From the NCBI RefSeq assembly GCF_030718205.1, contig NZ_JAUZQF010000009.1:248001-312000 (forward strand): a stretch of 64,000 nt of DNA, written 5' to 3'. A program made the position numbers and the translations under genes. This DNA is from Nonomuraea turcica. Lineage in GTDB: Bacteria > Actinomycetota > Actinomycetes > Streptosporangiales > Streptosporangiaceae. This document shows, piece after piece, positions 40,736 to 49,144 of this stretch; position 1 is the stretch's first letter; every line of letters starts with the position of its first letter. The notes below the pieces were generated by a model. It did no database searches, was not told the DNA's origin, and saw only the letters and a list, made by a program, of their open reading frames with translations.

Positions 40736-41937
40736 TCAGCCTTCCATGGCCAGGGCCCGGAGCAGACCCGCGGTCAAGGCGGCACGTTCGATCATGCCCT
40801 CCACGCTGATGTGCTCATGCCGCGCATGCGCCCCGGCGCCGACGGCGCCCAGGCCGTCGAGGACGGGCAGTCCCAGCGCGGCGGTGAAGTTGCCGTCGCT
40901 GGCCCCGCCGACCGCGCATTCCCGCAGATCCAGGCCCATGTCCACAGCCACCGCACGAGCCAGGGAGAACAGGCGAGCCGTGCCCGGCCCGCGCTCCATG
41001 ACAGGACGGTTCCATCCTCCGCGCACCTCGATGGACGCCCTGGCATCATGCGGCCGCAGGCCGGCGAGGGCGGCGTCCACCCGCTCGGCCTCGGCCCGGC
41101 TGGCGACACGCACGTCCACCTCGGCGCGCGCCGCGCCGGCGACCACGTTGGAGCCGGTGCCGCCCGAGACGACGCCCACATTGACGGTGGTGCCCGCCCC
41201 CGGGCCGGCCAGGTCGTGCAGCCGCAGCACGGCCCTGGCCAGCTCGTCGATCGCACTGGCGCCCTTGGCAGGCTCGAGCCCGGCGTGCGCCTCCACGCCG
41301 GTGAAGGTCAGATGGAAGATGCCCACCCCCTTACGCGCCGTCTTCAACGCCCCCTCCGCGCTGGCCTCGAACACCAGCACGGCGGCCACATCCCGAGCCG
41401 CCTCCTCGATCAACGGCCGTGAGGCAGGGCTGCCGATCTCCTCATCGCCGTTGAGCAGCAGCCGCAGCGGCGGGCGCGGCAGCCCCGCGGCCTCCAGCGC
41501 ACCGCCCACACGAGCTGGACCAGGCCCGCCTTCATGTCGAAGACGCCGGGCCCGGTGGCCCGGTCTCCGTCGAGGGTGAACGGCCAGGAGCGCAGCGTCC
41601 CCACCGGCCAGACCGTGTCGTAGTGGGCCAGCAGCAGGACCGGGGCGCCGCCCCGGCCCGGGTAGTCGTTGATGCGGACGTCCCCGTAGACGCCGCCGTC
41701 ACCGCGGCCGCCGACGTCGCCGAGCACACCGCCGTCGATCCGCCGGGTGGCCGTCGGCGGGCCGAGCCGGGCCTCCAGGTAGCCATCGAGCCAGTCCAGG
41801 GCCGCATCCAGCAGCGCCTTGTCGTTGCTGGGCGTCTCGAGCGACACGTACGCGGCCAGATCGGCGAGCATCTCGGCACGGCACCCGCCGATCCAGGCGC
41901 GCAGTTCCCCGGCCTCTACCTCGTGCTCCACGGTCAT
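40736..41937 (-). pseudogene. M20 family metallopeptidase with a frameshift
   Basis: Two adjacent frames make one M20 (CPG2/ArgE-like) peptidase. The first (41937 down to about 41500) reads MTVEHEVEAGELRAW ... LLLAHYDTVWPVGTL (metal ligands His, Asp) ... DMKAGLVQLVWAVR. The second (about 41500 to 40736) reads LEAAGLPRPPLRLLLNGDEEIGSPASRP (catalytic Glu) ... VGIFHLTFTGVEAHAG ... HARHEHISVEG. Homologs run DMKAG...ALEAAGL without a break, so one nucleotide is missing near 41497-41503. Either a recent pseudogene or a sequencing error; all catalytic motifs survive. Confidence 0.82.
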
Positions 41938-42376
41938 CAGACGACCTCCAGGTCGGCGAGGCGAGGCTCGCCCATCGGTCCGCGCCCGGCCTGGACGTCG
42001 GCCCGGGCGGCACGACGGCAGCGCGCCGGCCCCGGCGGCCTCGGCCTCGGCGAAGACGGGCGCGGTGGGGGGTGGAATCGGACGGGAGGGCGGCGGACGA
42101 CGATGTCGCGCCAGATGACGCCGGAATCCTTCGGCAGGGTACGCAGCCACGCCGCCGGACGATCCGTCGCCCCCTGTCATACCCGCTCCGGGCCCCCGAC
42201 TAGACCCGAGCAGACCCACGACCCACGGCCGCACAACCGGGCACGGCCTGGCCACGCCTTCCGCACCTGCCGAGCGACCGATCCGAGCCACCGATCCCGA
42301 GCCACCGGCGCCACGCCCATGCGAGCCGCTCATCATGCCACCGGCACCACGCACGGTGCCCGCCGCGATCCGAGCG
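41938..42376. other. Non-coding or decayed segment upstream of the M20 gene
   Basis: No convincing intact gene. One minus-strand frame ends GEPRLADLEVV with its TGA overlapping the M20 ATG (TGATG), as if it were the tail of an upstream coupled gene, but the frame turns into low-complexity Pro/Arg-rich text and no family is recognisable. Probably gene debris. Confidence 0.4.
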
Positions 42377-42442
42377 GCGTACGCGCCGCACCGTGGCGTA
42401 CGCGCCGCACCGTGGCGAAGGCGCCGCACCGTGGCGAAGGCG
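42377..42442. repeat. 19-bp tandem repeat
   Basis: GCGTACGCGCCGCACCGTG occurs twice exactly (42377, 42396), then once as GCGAAGGCGCCGCACCGTG (42415), then as a partial copy that runs into the terminator hairpin. It lies outside any gene, downstream of the clpP operon. Likely slippage-prone. Confidence 0.75.
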
Positions 42443-42471
42443 GCGCGCCCGGAGCACGGGCGCGCCGCCTT
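42437..42471 (-). terminator. Terminator of the clpP operon
   Basis: Perfect 15-bp arms AAGGCGGCGCGCCCG (42437-42451) and CGGGCGCGCCGCCTT (42457-42471) with a 5-nt loop, 14 nt past the stop of the second clpP on the minus strand. Confidence 0.75.
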
Positions 42472-42485
42472 CGGCGGGAACGAGG

Positions 42486-43103
42486 TCAGTGAGCCGGAGC
42501 CAGCGTGCGCTTCCTCGAGGCGTAGATGTCGTCCACCAGCCCGTAGGACCGCGCCTGCTCAGCGGTGAAAATGCGATCCCGCTCGATGTCCTTCCTGATC
42601 TCCAACGGCGACCGCCCCGTGTGCCGGGACAAGATCTCCTCCTGCTGGTCACGCATCCGCAGGATCTCCCTGGCGTGGATCTCCAGGTCGCTGCCCTGCC
42701 CGCGCCCGCCCTCGGTCGCCGGCTCGTGCAACAGCACCCGGGCGTGCGGGAGCGCGGCCCGCTTGCCCTGCGTGCCCGCCGCGAGCAGCACGGCGGCCGC
42801 CGAGGCCGCCTCGCCGATGCAGACCGTGTGGATCTCCGGCCGGACGAACTGCATCGTGTCGTAAATGGCGGTCATCGAGGTGAACGACCCGCCCGGCGAG
42901 TTGATGTAGAGGTTGATGTCCTGGTCGGGATCGATCGACTCCAGTGTCAGCAGCTGCGCCATCACGTCGTTGGCCACAGTGTCGTCGATCGGCGCGCCCA
43001 GGAAGATCACCCGGTCCTCGAACAGCTTGTTGTACGGGTTCATCTCCTTGATCCCGTACGACGTCCGCTCCGTGAACGACGGAAGCACGTAACGCCCGCT
43101 CAT
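42486..43103 (-). CDS. clpP: ATP-dependent Clp protease proteolytic subunit (second gene of the pair)
   Basis: A 205-residue ClpP. The catalytic Ser is in GEAASAAAVLLAAG, His in ARVLLHEP and Asp in GLVDDIYASR. The INSPGGS oxyanion segment is present. It is the downstream partner of a hetero-ClpP pair and starts 1 nt after the first clpP stop. No clpX or tig is adjacent, so this is an accessory pair like clpP3-clpP4 of Streptomyces rather than the housekeeping clpP1-clpP2-clpX locus. Confidence 0.93.
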   Translation of the reverse strand: MSGRYVLPSFTERTSYGIKEMNPYNKLFEDRVIFLGAPIDDTVANDVMAQLLTLESIDPDQDINLYINSPGGSFTSMTAIYDTMQFVRPEIHTVCIGEAASAAAVLLAAGTQGKRAALPHARVLLHEPATEGGRGQGSDLEIHAREILRMRDQQEEILSRHTGRSPLEIRKDIERDRIFTAEQARSYGLVDDIYASRKRTLAPAH

Positions 43104-43104
43104 C

Positions 43105-43668
43105 TCAGTTCATCCCCTCGGCGATGTGATCGACGATTCCGTAGTCCAGGGCCTCCTGGGCGGTGAACCAGCGGTCGCGGTCGGAGTCGGCCTGGATCCG
43201 CTCCAGCGGCTGGCCCGTGTGGCGGGCGATGATCTCGGCCATCCGCCGCTTAGTGTAGATCATGTTGTCGGCCTGGATCTGGATGTCGCTGGCCGAGCCG
43301 CCGATGCCGCCCAGCGGCTGGTGCATGACGACGCGGGAGTTGGGCAACGCGTAACGCTTGCCCTTCGCGCCCGCTGTCAGCAGCAGCTGTCCCATGGACG
43401 CGGCGAACCCCATCGCCACCGTCGCCACGTCACACGGAATGAACTGCATCATGTCGTAGAGCGCCATCCCGGCGGTCACCGAGCCGCCGGGGGAATTGAT
43501 GTAAAGGGTTATGTCCCGTTTAGGGTCCTCGGCCGCCAGCAATAGGAGCTCCCCGCAGAGCCGGTTGCATATCTCGTCGTCGACCTCCTGGCCGAGGACG
43601 ACGATGCGTTCCTTCAGCAGACGCTGGCTGAGCTGGTCAGGCCAGGCGGCGCGCTGGGTCTCCGTCAT
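43105..43668 (-). CDS. clpP: ATP-dependent Clp protease proteolytic subunit (first gene of the pair)
   Basis: A 187-residue ClpP. Catalytic Ser in GFAASMGQLLLTAG, His in RVVMHQP and Asp in YGIVDHIAEG; INSPGGSVTAGMALYDMMQF is canonical. It forms a barrel of heptamers that degrades substrates delivered by ClpX/ClpC ATPases, encoded elsewhere. Its upstream region has three direct repeats at 16-bp spacing, which suggest dedicated control (compare PopR control of clpP3-clpP4). Confidence 0.94.
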   Translation of the reverse strand: MTETQRAAWPDQLSQRLLKERIVVLGQEVDDEICNRLCGELLLLAAEDPKRDITLYINSPGGSVTAGMALYDMMQFIPCDVATVAMGFAASMGQLLLTAGAKGKRYALPNSRVVMHQPLGGIGGSASDIQIQADNMIYTKRRMAEIIARHTGQPLERIQADSDRDRWFTAQEALDYGIVDHIAEGMN

Positions 43669-43750
43669 GACGGTCGCCTTTCTGTGCGGGTATTTCTGTG
43701 AAAGACGCTAGACCGGGACGCGATGAATGAAGGAATCTTTTCGCTGGCGG

Positions 43751-43792
43751 CGCATTTCTCTAACGGCGCATTCCACCGAGAGCGAATTTCTC
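43751..43792 (-). promoter_or_regulatory. Three direct repeats upstream of the clpP operon
   Basis: On the plus strand: CGCATTTCTC (43751), CGCATTCCAC (43767) and CGAATTTCTC (43783), each exactly 16 bp after the last. They lie 83-125 bp upstream of the first clpP ATG in an AT-rich gap. Equal spacing suggests binding of a regulator or cooperating dimers on one DNA face. They do not match the PopR box I know. Confidence 0.5.
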
Positions 43793-43823
43793 TCGACACG
43801 CAATCGCGGATGTGCCGGGACGG

Positions 43824-44684
43824 TCAGCGGATGCCGCCGCGGCGCATGAGTTCCGCCGCCGGCAGCAGAGTGGCCTCGGCGGCGGTCAGGCCGGTGGCGG
43901 CCAGCGCGCGGTCGACGAGCCGCAGCCCCACCGCGTACCCCGCCATGTCGGGAATGCCGCGAGGCTCCTGCCCGAAGTTCCGCACAGCGGTGTCTCCCAG
44001 CACGTACGCCGCCGTGTGCCGCATCCCCTCCAGGTCGAAGTCCGCCATGATCAGCTCGAACGCCCGGTCGAACGCCTCCCCCGTCACCATCGACGACCAC
44101 GGTCCCATGGCCTCGGGCCCCGACAGCTCCCGCACGAACGCCTCGGCCAGCCCTTCGGCCACCACGTGCTCGCCCACGGTCACCGTGGCCGGGTTCCACT
44201 CGACGTTGGTGAAGCGCACGTTGTGGTGGAACTCGTGCACCGCGCAGTGCGCGATCCTGCCGATCACCTCCTCCGACGGCCAGGCCAGCAGATACAGCCA
44301 TCCGGGCGAGCCGCCCATGCCGTAGTAGCCGCCGGTGATCTTCATCAGGTGCTCGTCGTCGGGATTGCCCAGTACGAACATGACCTGCAGCGAGTCCGCC
44401 TGCTTGGCCTCGCGGAGCGCTTCGGAGGCGCGTTCCAGCTCGCGCCGCACCTGACCGAGCACGTCGGCCTCGATCATGCGCCGGACGGCGGGCAGGTAGC
44501 GTGGATCGTCGGCGTCGGCCCGGAAGCCGCCGCCCTGGTGGTGGATGTCGACGATGTCGCCGGGCACGGGGATCGCCGAACGCATGGGCGTCAGCATCTC
44601 CCGCAGCGCCTCGGGCCGGTCCTCCAGCGGCTTCTCGAGCAGGCCGGCCATCACCGTGAGCGTGTCGTGAACGATGAATTCCAT
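43824..44684 (-). CDS. DUF2268 family putative Zn-dependent protease
   Basis: A 286-residue protein with CAVHEFHHNVRF (HExxH) about residue 147 and EGLAEAF about 30 residues later, the expected third zinc ligand, as in gluzincin-like DUF2268 proteins. No signal peptide, so it is cytosolic. It is transcribed in the same direction as the clpP pair 155 bp downstream, but the repeats between them argue for a separate promoter. Confidence 0.83.
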   Translation of the reverse strand: MEFIVHDTLTVMAGLLEKPLEDRPEALREMLTPMRSAIPVPGDIVDIHHQGGGFRADADDPRYLPAVRRMIEADVLGQVRRELERASEALREAKQADSLQVMFVLGNPDDEHLMKITGGYYGMGGSPGWLYLLAWPSEEVIGRIAHCAVHEFHHNVRFTNVEWNPATVTVGEHVVAEGLAEAFVRELSGPEAMGPWSSMVTGEAFDRAFELIMADFDLEGMRHTAAYVLGDTAVRNFGQEPRGIPDMAGYAVGLRLVDRALAATGLTAAEATLLPAAELMRRGGIR

Positions 44685-44698
44685 GCGCCGGACGCTAA

Positions 44699-44719
44699 AG
44701 CCTCACGCCACGTGAGGCT
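44699..44719. terminator. Hairpin between the pseudokinase and DUF2268 genes
   Basis: AGCCTCACG-CCA-CGTGAGGCT is a perfect 9-bp inverted repeat. On the minus strand it is followed by TTTA, so it may terminate the transcript of the upstream pseudokinase gene; it also lies 15 bp before the DUF2268 ATG, where it could act as an operator. Confidence 0.45.
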
Positions 44720-44814
44720 CAAGCGCATTTCACGCCGGTCCCATCGCCCGGGTGCATTCAACGCCGCCCATCGCCTTAAGTAACAATAGTGTCACCCAAT
44801 GGCGCCATACATGA

Positions 44815-45585
44815 CTACAGCGGCGACTCCTCGCCGGGCTCGTCCCCGGGTGTGCGACCGGGCGTGGCCTGCCCGCTCTCGGTCGGCGAGGGCGACGGAG
44901 ACGGCGAGGGCCGCGGCTCCGGCGTCTCCGGGGTCGGCGGCGGCGTCGGTACGAACACCGTCGGCGGCAGCTGCCTGGGCTGCGGCTCGCTGTCGCGCCT
45001 GCCGAACAGCAGCAGCAACAAGATGGCCGTGACCAGCAGCAACAGCAGCGCCAGCGCCAGCGCGGCCATCAGCACCCGCCGGCGCGTCTCGGTCAGCGGC
45101 CGGCGCTGCCTGGTCGGCCCCGGCAAGGCGGGCGCGCGGTCGGTCAGCCAGTACGGGACGAAGTCCGGGCCGTGCGCCTGCCCGATCAGCGTGCCGCCCA
45201 CCATGACCGGCTCCAGGAACCGCTCGGCCCCGGGCTGGCCGGGCGTGTACGGCACCGCCACCCACGGCGCGCGCCCCTGGTCGCTGTCCAGCACCGCGGG
45301 CATGCCGTCCAGCACCGCGCCCCGCTGCCGGGAGCCGCGGGCCAGCCAGCTGCGCACGCCGGACCGCCCGCCGGCCGCCTCCCTGATCCCGGTCACGAAC
45401 CGCTCACGCGCCGCGGCGTCGAACGCGGCCCCCCGGGTCAGCACGGCCAGCGACACCGCGCGGCCGTCGGGCCCCTGGCCCAGGTACACGAAACCGGCGG
45501 GCGCCTGATGCAGGCGCGCCTGGACCACGTACCGCCCCAGCCGGGGCGGATCGCCGTACTGCAGCGGACTTGCCACGTTTGCCAT
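44815..45585 (-). CDS. Membrane-anchored pseudokinase-like protein
   Basis: A 256-residue protein. The first 70 residues mimic a Ser/Thr kinase N-lobe (PLQYGDPPRLGRYVVQARLHQAPAGFVYLGQGPDGRAVSLAVLTRG), but the Gly loop is lost, the VAVK lysine is replaced and there is no catalytic loop. A strong transmembrane helix (about residues 167-190) follows, then an extracytoplasmic Pro/Ser/Thr-rich tail (PSPSPSPSPTES). Divergent from the MoxR operon. A scaffold or regulator rather than an enzyme. Confidence 0.7.
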   Translation of the reverse strand: MANVASPLQYGDPPRLGRYVVQARLHQAPAGFVYLGQGPDGRAVSLAVLTRGAAFDAAARERFVTGIREAAGGRSGVRSWLARGSRQRGAVLDGMPAVLDSDQGRAPWVAVPYTPGQPGAERFLEPVMVGGTLIGQAHGPDFVPYWLTDRAPALPGPTRQRRPLTETRRRVLMAALALALLLLLVTAILLLLLFGRRDSEPQPRQLPPTVFVPTPPPTPETPEPRPSPSPSPSPTESGQATPGRTPGDEPGEESPL

Positions 45586-45640
45586 GAAAGCACAGACGTG
45601 GCGTCGTGCACGTTTGCGGCGTGTTTGGTGGAATGAGGTC

Positions 45641-46642
45641 ATGAGCGTCGCCGAAGAGTTGCCAGGCAGAGGAGACGCGGCACTGCTGCGTCAAAGTCTC
45701 GACGAGGTCCGGCGAGTCATCGTCGGCCAGGACCACATGGTCGAAAGGCTCATCGTGGCCCTGCTGGCGCGCGGGCACTGCCTGCTCGAAGGCGTCCCAG
45801 GCGTCGCCAAGACCCTTGCCGCCTCCACCCTGGCCACCGTCGTGGGCGGCACGTTCGCCCGGATCCAGTTCACCCCCGACCTCGTGCCGAGCGACATCAT
45901 CGGCACCCGCGTCTACCACCCCTCCAACGAGAAGTTCGACGTCGAGCTCGGCCCCGTGTTCGTCAATTTCCTGCTCGCCGACGAGATCAACCGCGCTCCC
46001 GCCAAGGTCCAGTCCGCGCTGCTGGAGGTCATGGCCGAGCGCCAGGTCACCCTGGCGGGCGTCACCCACCCGCTGCCCAAGCCGTTCATCGTGCTGGCCA
46101 CCCAGAACCCCATCGAGTCCGAGGGCGTCTATCCGCTGCCGGAGGTGCAGCGCGACCGGTTCCTGTTCCGGGTCCGCGTCCCGCACCCCAGCGCCCACGA
46201 GGAGCTGGAGATCCTGCACCGCATGAGCGTCACCCCGCCCGTGCCCGAACGCGTCCTGGACCCCGACAAGCTGCTGGCCCTGCAGGAGGCGGCCGAGCAG
46301 GTCTCGGTCCACCAGCTCGTCGCCGACTACGTCGTCCGGCTCGTCATGTCCACCCGCGCCCCCGCCGAGTACGGCCTGGCCGACCTGGCGGAGACCATCG
46401 AGATCGGCGTCAGCCCCCGCGCCACGCTGGGCCTGGTCGCCGCCGGGCGGGCCCTGGCCCTGCTGCGCGGCCGCGACTACCTGCTGCCCGACGACGTGCG
46501 CGACGTGGCCGTGGACGTCATGGGCCACCGGCTCATGCTCACCTTCGACGCCCTGGCCGACGGCGTGGACCCGGAGCAGGTCGTCAAGCAGATCCTGCAC
46601 GCCGTACCCCCGCCTCTCGTGGTCTGGAACCAGAACCGTTGA
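45641..46642 (+). CDS. MoxR family AAA+ ATPase
   Basis: A 333-residue AAA+ ATPase. Walker A is LLEGVPGVAKTLAA, Walker B LLADEINRAPAKVQSALLEVMAE, sensor 1 FIVLATQNPIESEG; PLPEVQRDRFLF is typical of MoxR. It works as a chaperone or activator with the DUF58 and VWA proteins that follow. The ATG at 45641 follows GAGG. First gene of a three-gene coupled operon. Confidence 0.93.
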   Translation: MSVAEELPGRGDAALLRQSLDEVRRVIVGQDHMVERLIVALLARGHCLLEGVPGVAKTLAASTLATVVGGTFARIQFTPDLVPSDIIGTRVYHPSNEKFDVELGPVFVNFLLADEINRAPAKVQSALLEVMAERQVTLAGVTHPLPKPFIVLATQNPIESEGVYPLPEVQRDRFLFRVRVPHPSAHEELEILHRMSVTPPVPERVLDPDKLLALQEAAEQVSVHQLVADYVVRLVMSTRAPAEYGLADLAETIEIGVSPRATLGLVAAGRALALLRGRDYLLPDDVRDVAVDVMGHRLMLTFDALADGVDPEQVVKQILHAVPPPLVVWNQNR

Positions 46643-47583
46643 GCCCGGGCACAGCTGAGCAAGCGCTCCGGCGGCTGGAGCTGACCGTCACCCGCCGGCT
46701 GGACGGGTTGCTGCACGGCGCGCACCAGGGACTGCTGCCCGGCACCGGCAGCGAGGCCGGTGACAGCCGCGTGTACGTGCCCGGCGAGGACGACGTGCGC
46801 CGCATGGACTGGAACGTCACCGCCCGCACCACCGTCCCCCACGTCCGCGACCTCATCGCTGACCGCGAGCTGGAGACCTGGGCCCTGGCCGACCTGTCGC
46901 CCAGCATGGACTTCGGCACCGCCGACACCGACAAGCGCGACCTGGTGATCGCCGCCGTCGGCGCCATCGGGTTCCTGTCCAGCCGCCTGGGCGACCGGTT
47001 CGGCGCGCTGGTCCTGCATGATGAGTACATCCACCGCATGCCCGCCCGCACCGGCCGCCCCGCCCTGTACGGGCTGCTCCACTCCCTCATGGACGCCCCC
47101 CGCGGCCGCGTCGTCCCGGACGCGCCCGACCTGGCCGAGGGCATCGAGGTGCTGTCGGCCAGCCGCCGGCGCCGCGGCATGCGCCTGGTCGTCTCCGACT
47201 TCCTCGACGCCCACCCCGACCTCGACCCCGACGCCGAACGCCCTTGGGAACGCCCCATCCGCCGGCTCGCCGCCCGCCACCAGGTCCTGGCGGTCGAGGT
47301 GATCGACCCGCGCGAGCTCGAACTGCCCGATGTGGGGCGGGTCGCGTTCACCGACCCCGAGACCGGGAAGGTACGCGAAGTGCACCTTTCGCCCCAAGTC
47401 CGGCAGGCGTACGCCGAAGCGGCCGCACTGCAGCGCGAGGGCACCCGCCTGGCGCTGCGCCGCGCCGGAATCGCCCACCTGGTGCTGCGTACCGACCGGG
47501 ACTGGGTGTTCGACGTCGCGCAGTTCGTGCTGCGCCAGCGCCGCACGGCTCACCTCGCCCATGCCCACAGGAAGGTGACATGA
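46639..47583 (+). CDS. DUF58 domain-containing protein
   Basis: A 314-residue DUF58 protein (VWA-like): SRVYVPGEDDVRRMDWNVTARTTVPHVRDLIADRELETWALADLSPSMDFGTA includes the family's DVRRMDWNVTAR signature and a DLSPSMDFG metal-site-like motif. The TTG start at 46639 overlaps the MoxR stop (TTGA). Its stop overlaps the VWA start (ATGA). Confidence 0.9.
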   Translation: MSPGTAEQALRRLELTVTRRLDGLLHGAHQGLLPGTGSEAGDSRVYVPGEDDVRRMDWNVTARTTVPHVRDLIADRELETWALADLSPSMDFGTADTDKRDLVIAAVGAIGFLSSRLGDRFGALVLHDEYIHRMPARTGRPALYGLLHSLMDAPRGRVVPDAPDLAEGIEVLSASRRRRGMRLVVSDFLDAHPDLDPDAERPWERPIRRLAARHQVLAVEVIDPRELELPDVGRVAFTDPETGKVREVHLSPQVRQAYAEAAALQREGTRLALRRAGIAHLVLRTDRDWVFDVAQFVLRQRRTAHLAHAHRKVT

Positions 47584-48527
47584 CGTTCCTCGCCCCCTCG
47601 TGGCTGTGGCTGTTCCTCCTGGTCGTGCTCCTCGTGGCCGGGTACGTCGCGGCGATGTTCGCCCGCCGCCGCTACACCGTGCGCTTCACCAACCTGGCCC
47701 TGCTCAACCTCGTCGCCCCCGCGGGACCCGGCTGGCGCCGCCACGTCGCCCCCGCGTTGTTCCTCGTCATGATGTCGTTCCTGGTCATCGGCGCCGCCAA
47801 GCCCGCCGACCAGGTACGCGTCCCCCGCGACCGCGCCACCATCATGATCGCCCTGGACGTGTCGCTGTCCATGGACGCCGACGACGTCCAGCCCAACAGG
47901 ATCACCGCCGCCAAGGCCGCCGCCCAGGCCTTCGCACGCGAGCTGCCCGACCGCTTCAACGTCGGCCTGGTGTCCTTCGCCCGCTCGGCCAACGTCGTCA
48001 TCTCCCCCACCACCGACCACCAGGCCGTGGTCGCCGCGATCGGGAACCTCACCACCCGCCCGGGCACCGCGATCGGCGAGGCCGTCTTCAACTCGCTCGA
48101 CTCACTGCGCTCGTTCGACCAGCAAGCCGCCACCGACCCGCCGCCCGCCGCCATCGTGCTGCTGTCCGACGGCGACAACACCTCCGGCAGGTCCGTCAAC
48201 GAGGCCATCGAAGCGGCCCAGCAGGCCCGCGTCCCGGTCTCCACGATCGCGTACGGCACCCAGGAGGGCACCGTCAACATCGACGGCCGCCCGGTGAACG
48301 TGCCGGTCAACAAGCAGACCCTGCAGTCGCTGTCCGACGGCACCAGCGGCCGCGCCTACGCCGCCGAGTCCGGCAGCGAGCTACGCGAGGTCTACGAGCA
48401 GATCGGCACCTCGCTCGGCTACAAGCTGGTCAACCAGGAGATCACCCAGTGGTTCATCGTGGCCGCGATCCTGGCCGGGCTGCTGGTGGCCGGTGCGGCG
48501 GTCATGTTCGGCTCGCGCATCCCGTAA
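47580..48527 (+). CDS. VWA domain-containing membrane protein (BatA-like)
   Basis: A 315-residue protein with two N-terminal transmembrane helices (residues 8-28 and about 55-75), a von Willebrand A domain with the MIDAS motif DVSLSMDADD, then TTRPGTAIGEAV and VLLSDGDNTSG, and a C-terminal helix (about 288-310). With MoxR and DUF58 it forms the classic MoxR-VWA module, thought to help fold or activate metal-dependent or membrane complexes. Confidence 0.92.
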   Translation: MTFLAPSWLWLFLLVVLLVAGYVAAMFARRRYTVRFTNLALLNLVAPAGPGWRRHVAPALFLVMMSFLVIGAAKPADQVRVPRDRATIMIALDVSLSMDADDVQPNRITAAKAAAQAFARELPDRFNVGLVSFARSANVVISPTTDHQAVVAAIGNLTTRPGTAIGEAVFNSLDSLRSFDQQAATDPPPAAIVLLSDGDNTSGRSVNEAIEAAQQARVPVSTIAYGTQEGTVNIDGRPVNVPVNKQTLQSLSDGTSGRAYAAESGSELREVYEQIGTSLGYKLVNQEITQWFIVAAILAGLLVAGAAVMFGSRIP

Positions 48528-48538
48528 CGTTTTGCCAC

Positions 48539-49144
48539 GTGAGCAAAGGTAACGGGGCCCACTACTTCTCCGAGCGGCCGGAGAGCGCGAGCCGGCCGGG
48601 CTCGGTCGACCTGGTCCTGCCCGACCTGCACCTGCGGCTGGAGACCGACAGCGGCGTTTTCTCGCCGGAGCGGGTCGACGTCGGCACCCGTGTGCTGCTG
48701 GAGACCGTCCCGCCGCCGCCGCAGGAGGGCGACCTGCTCGACCTGGGGTGCGGCTACGGGCCGATCGCGCTGACCATGGCCTCACGGGCGCCCGAGGCCA
48801 CGGTGTGGGCCGTCGATGTGAATCGGCGCAGCGTGGAGCTGACCGAGCGGAACGCGCAAGCCGCTGGCCTTTACAAAGTAAGGTCAGTCCATGTTGATGA
48901 AATGCCAGATGACGTGAAATTTCGGGCTATCTGGTCCAATCCTGCGATCCGTATTGGGAAGCAGGCCCTGCACGACATGCTCACCAGGTGGCTGACCCGG
49001 CTGACGCCCGACGGCGTCGCCTACCTGGTCGTCCAGAAACACCTCGGCTCGGACTCCCTGCAACGCTGGCTCGGCGAGCAGGGCTGGCAGGCCTCCCGCG
49101 AGGCCAGCCGGGCCGCCTATCGCATACTGAAGGTGACCCGATGA
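48539..49144 (+). CDS. Class I SAM-dependent methyltransferase (RsmC-like rRNA methyltransferase)
   Basis: A 201-residue methyltransferase. Motif I is LLDLGCGYGPIALTMA and motif IV SNPAIRIGK, where RsmC-type enzymes usually have NPP. The N-terminal HYFSERPESASRPGSVDLVLPDLHLRLETDSGVFSPERVDVGTRVLL matches the RsmC family, which makes m2G1207 in 16S rRNA. Bases 48868-48962 are far less GC-rich than the rest of the gene. Start GTG 48539. Its stop overlaps the next ATG by 4 nt. Confidence 0.88.
   Translation: MSKGNGAHYFSERPESASRPGSVDLVLPDLHLRLETDSGVFSPERVDVGTRVLLETVPPPPQEGDLLDLGCGYGPIALTMASRAPEATVWAVDVNRRSVELTERNAQAAGLYKVRSVHVDEMPDDVKFRAIWSNPAIRIGKQALHDMLTRWLTRLTPDGVAYLVVQKHLGSDSLQRWLGEQGWQASREASRAAYRILKVTR

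Noticed and set aside
42377..42442. Short tandem array considered as CRISPR
   Set aside because: Units abut with no spacers, only about three copies, GC-rich and adjacent to a terminator; no cas genes.
42486..43668. Housekeeping clpP1-clpP2 locus
   Set aside because: No tig upstream and no clpX downstream; the neighbours are a DUF2268 protease and debris, so an accessory pair is more likely.
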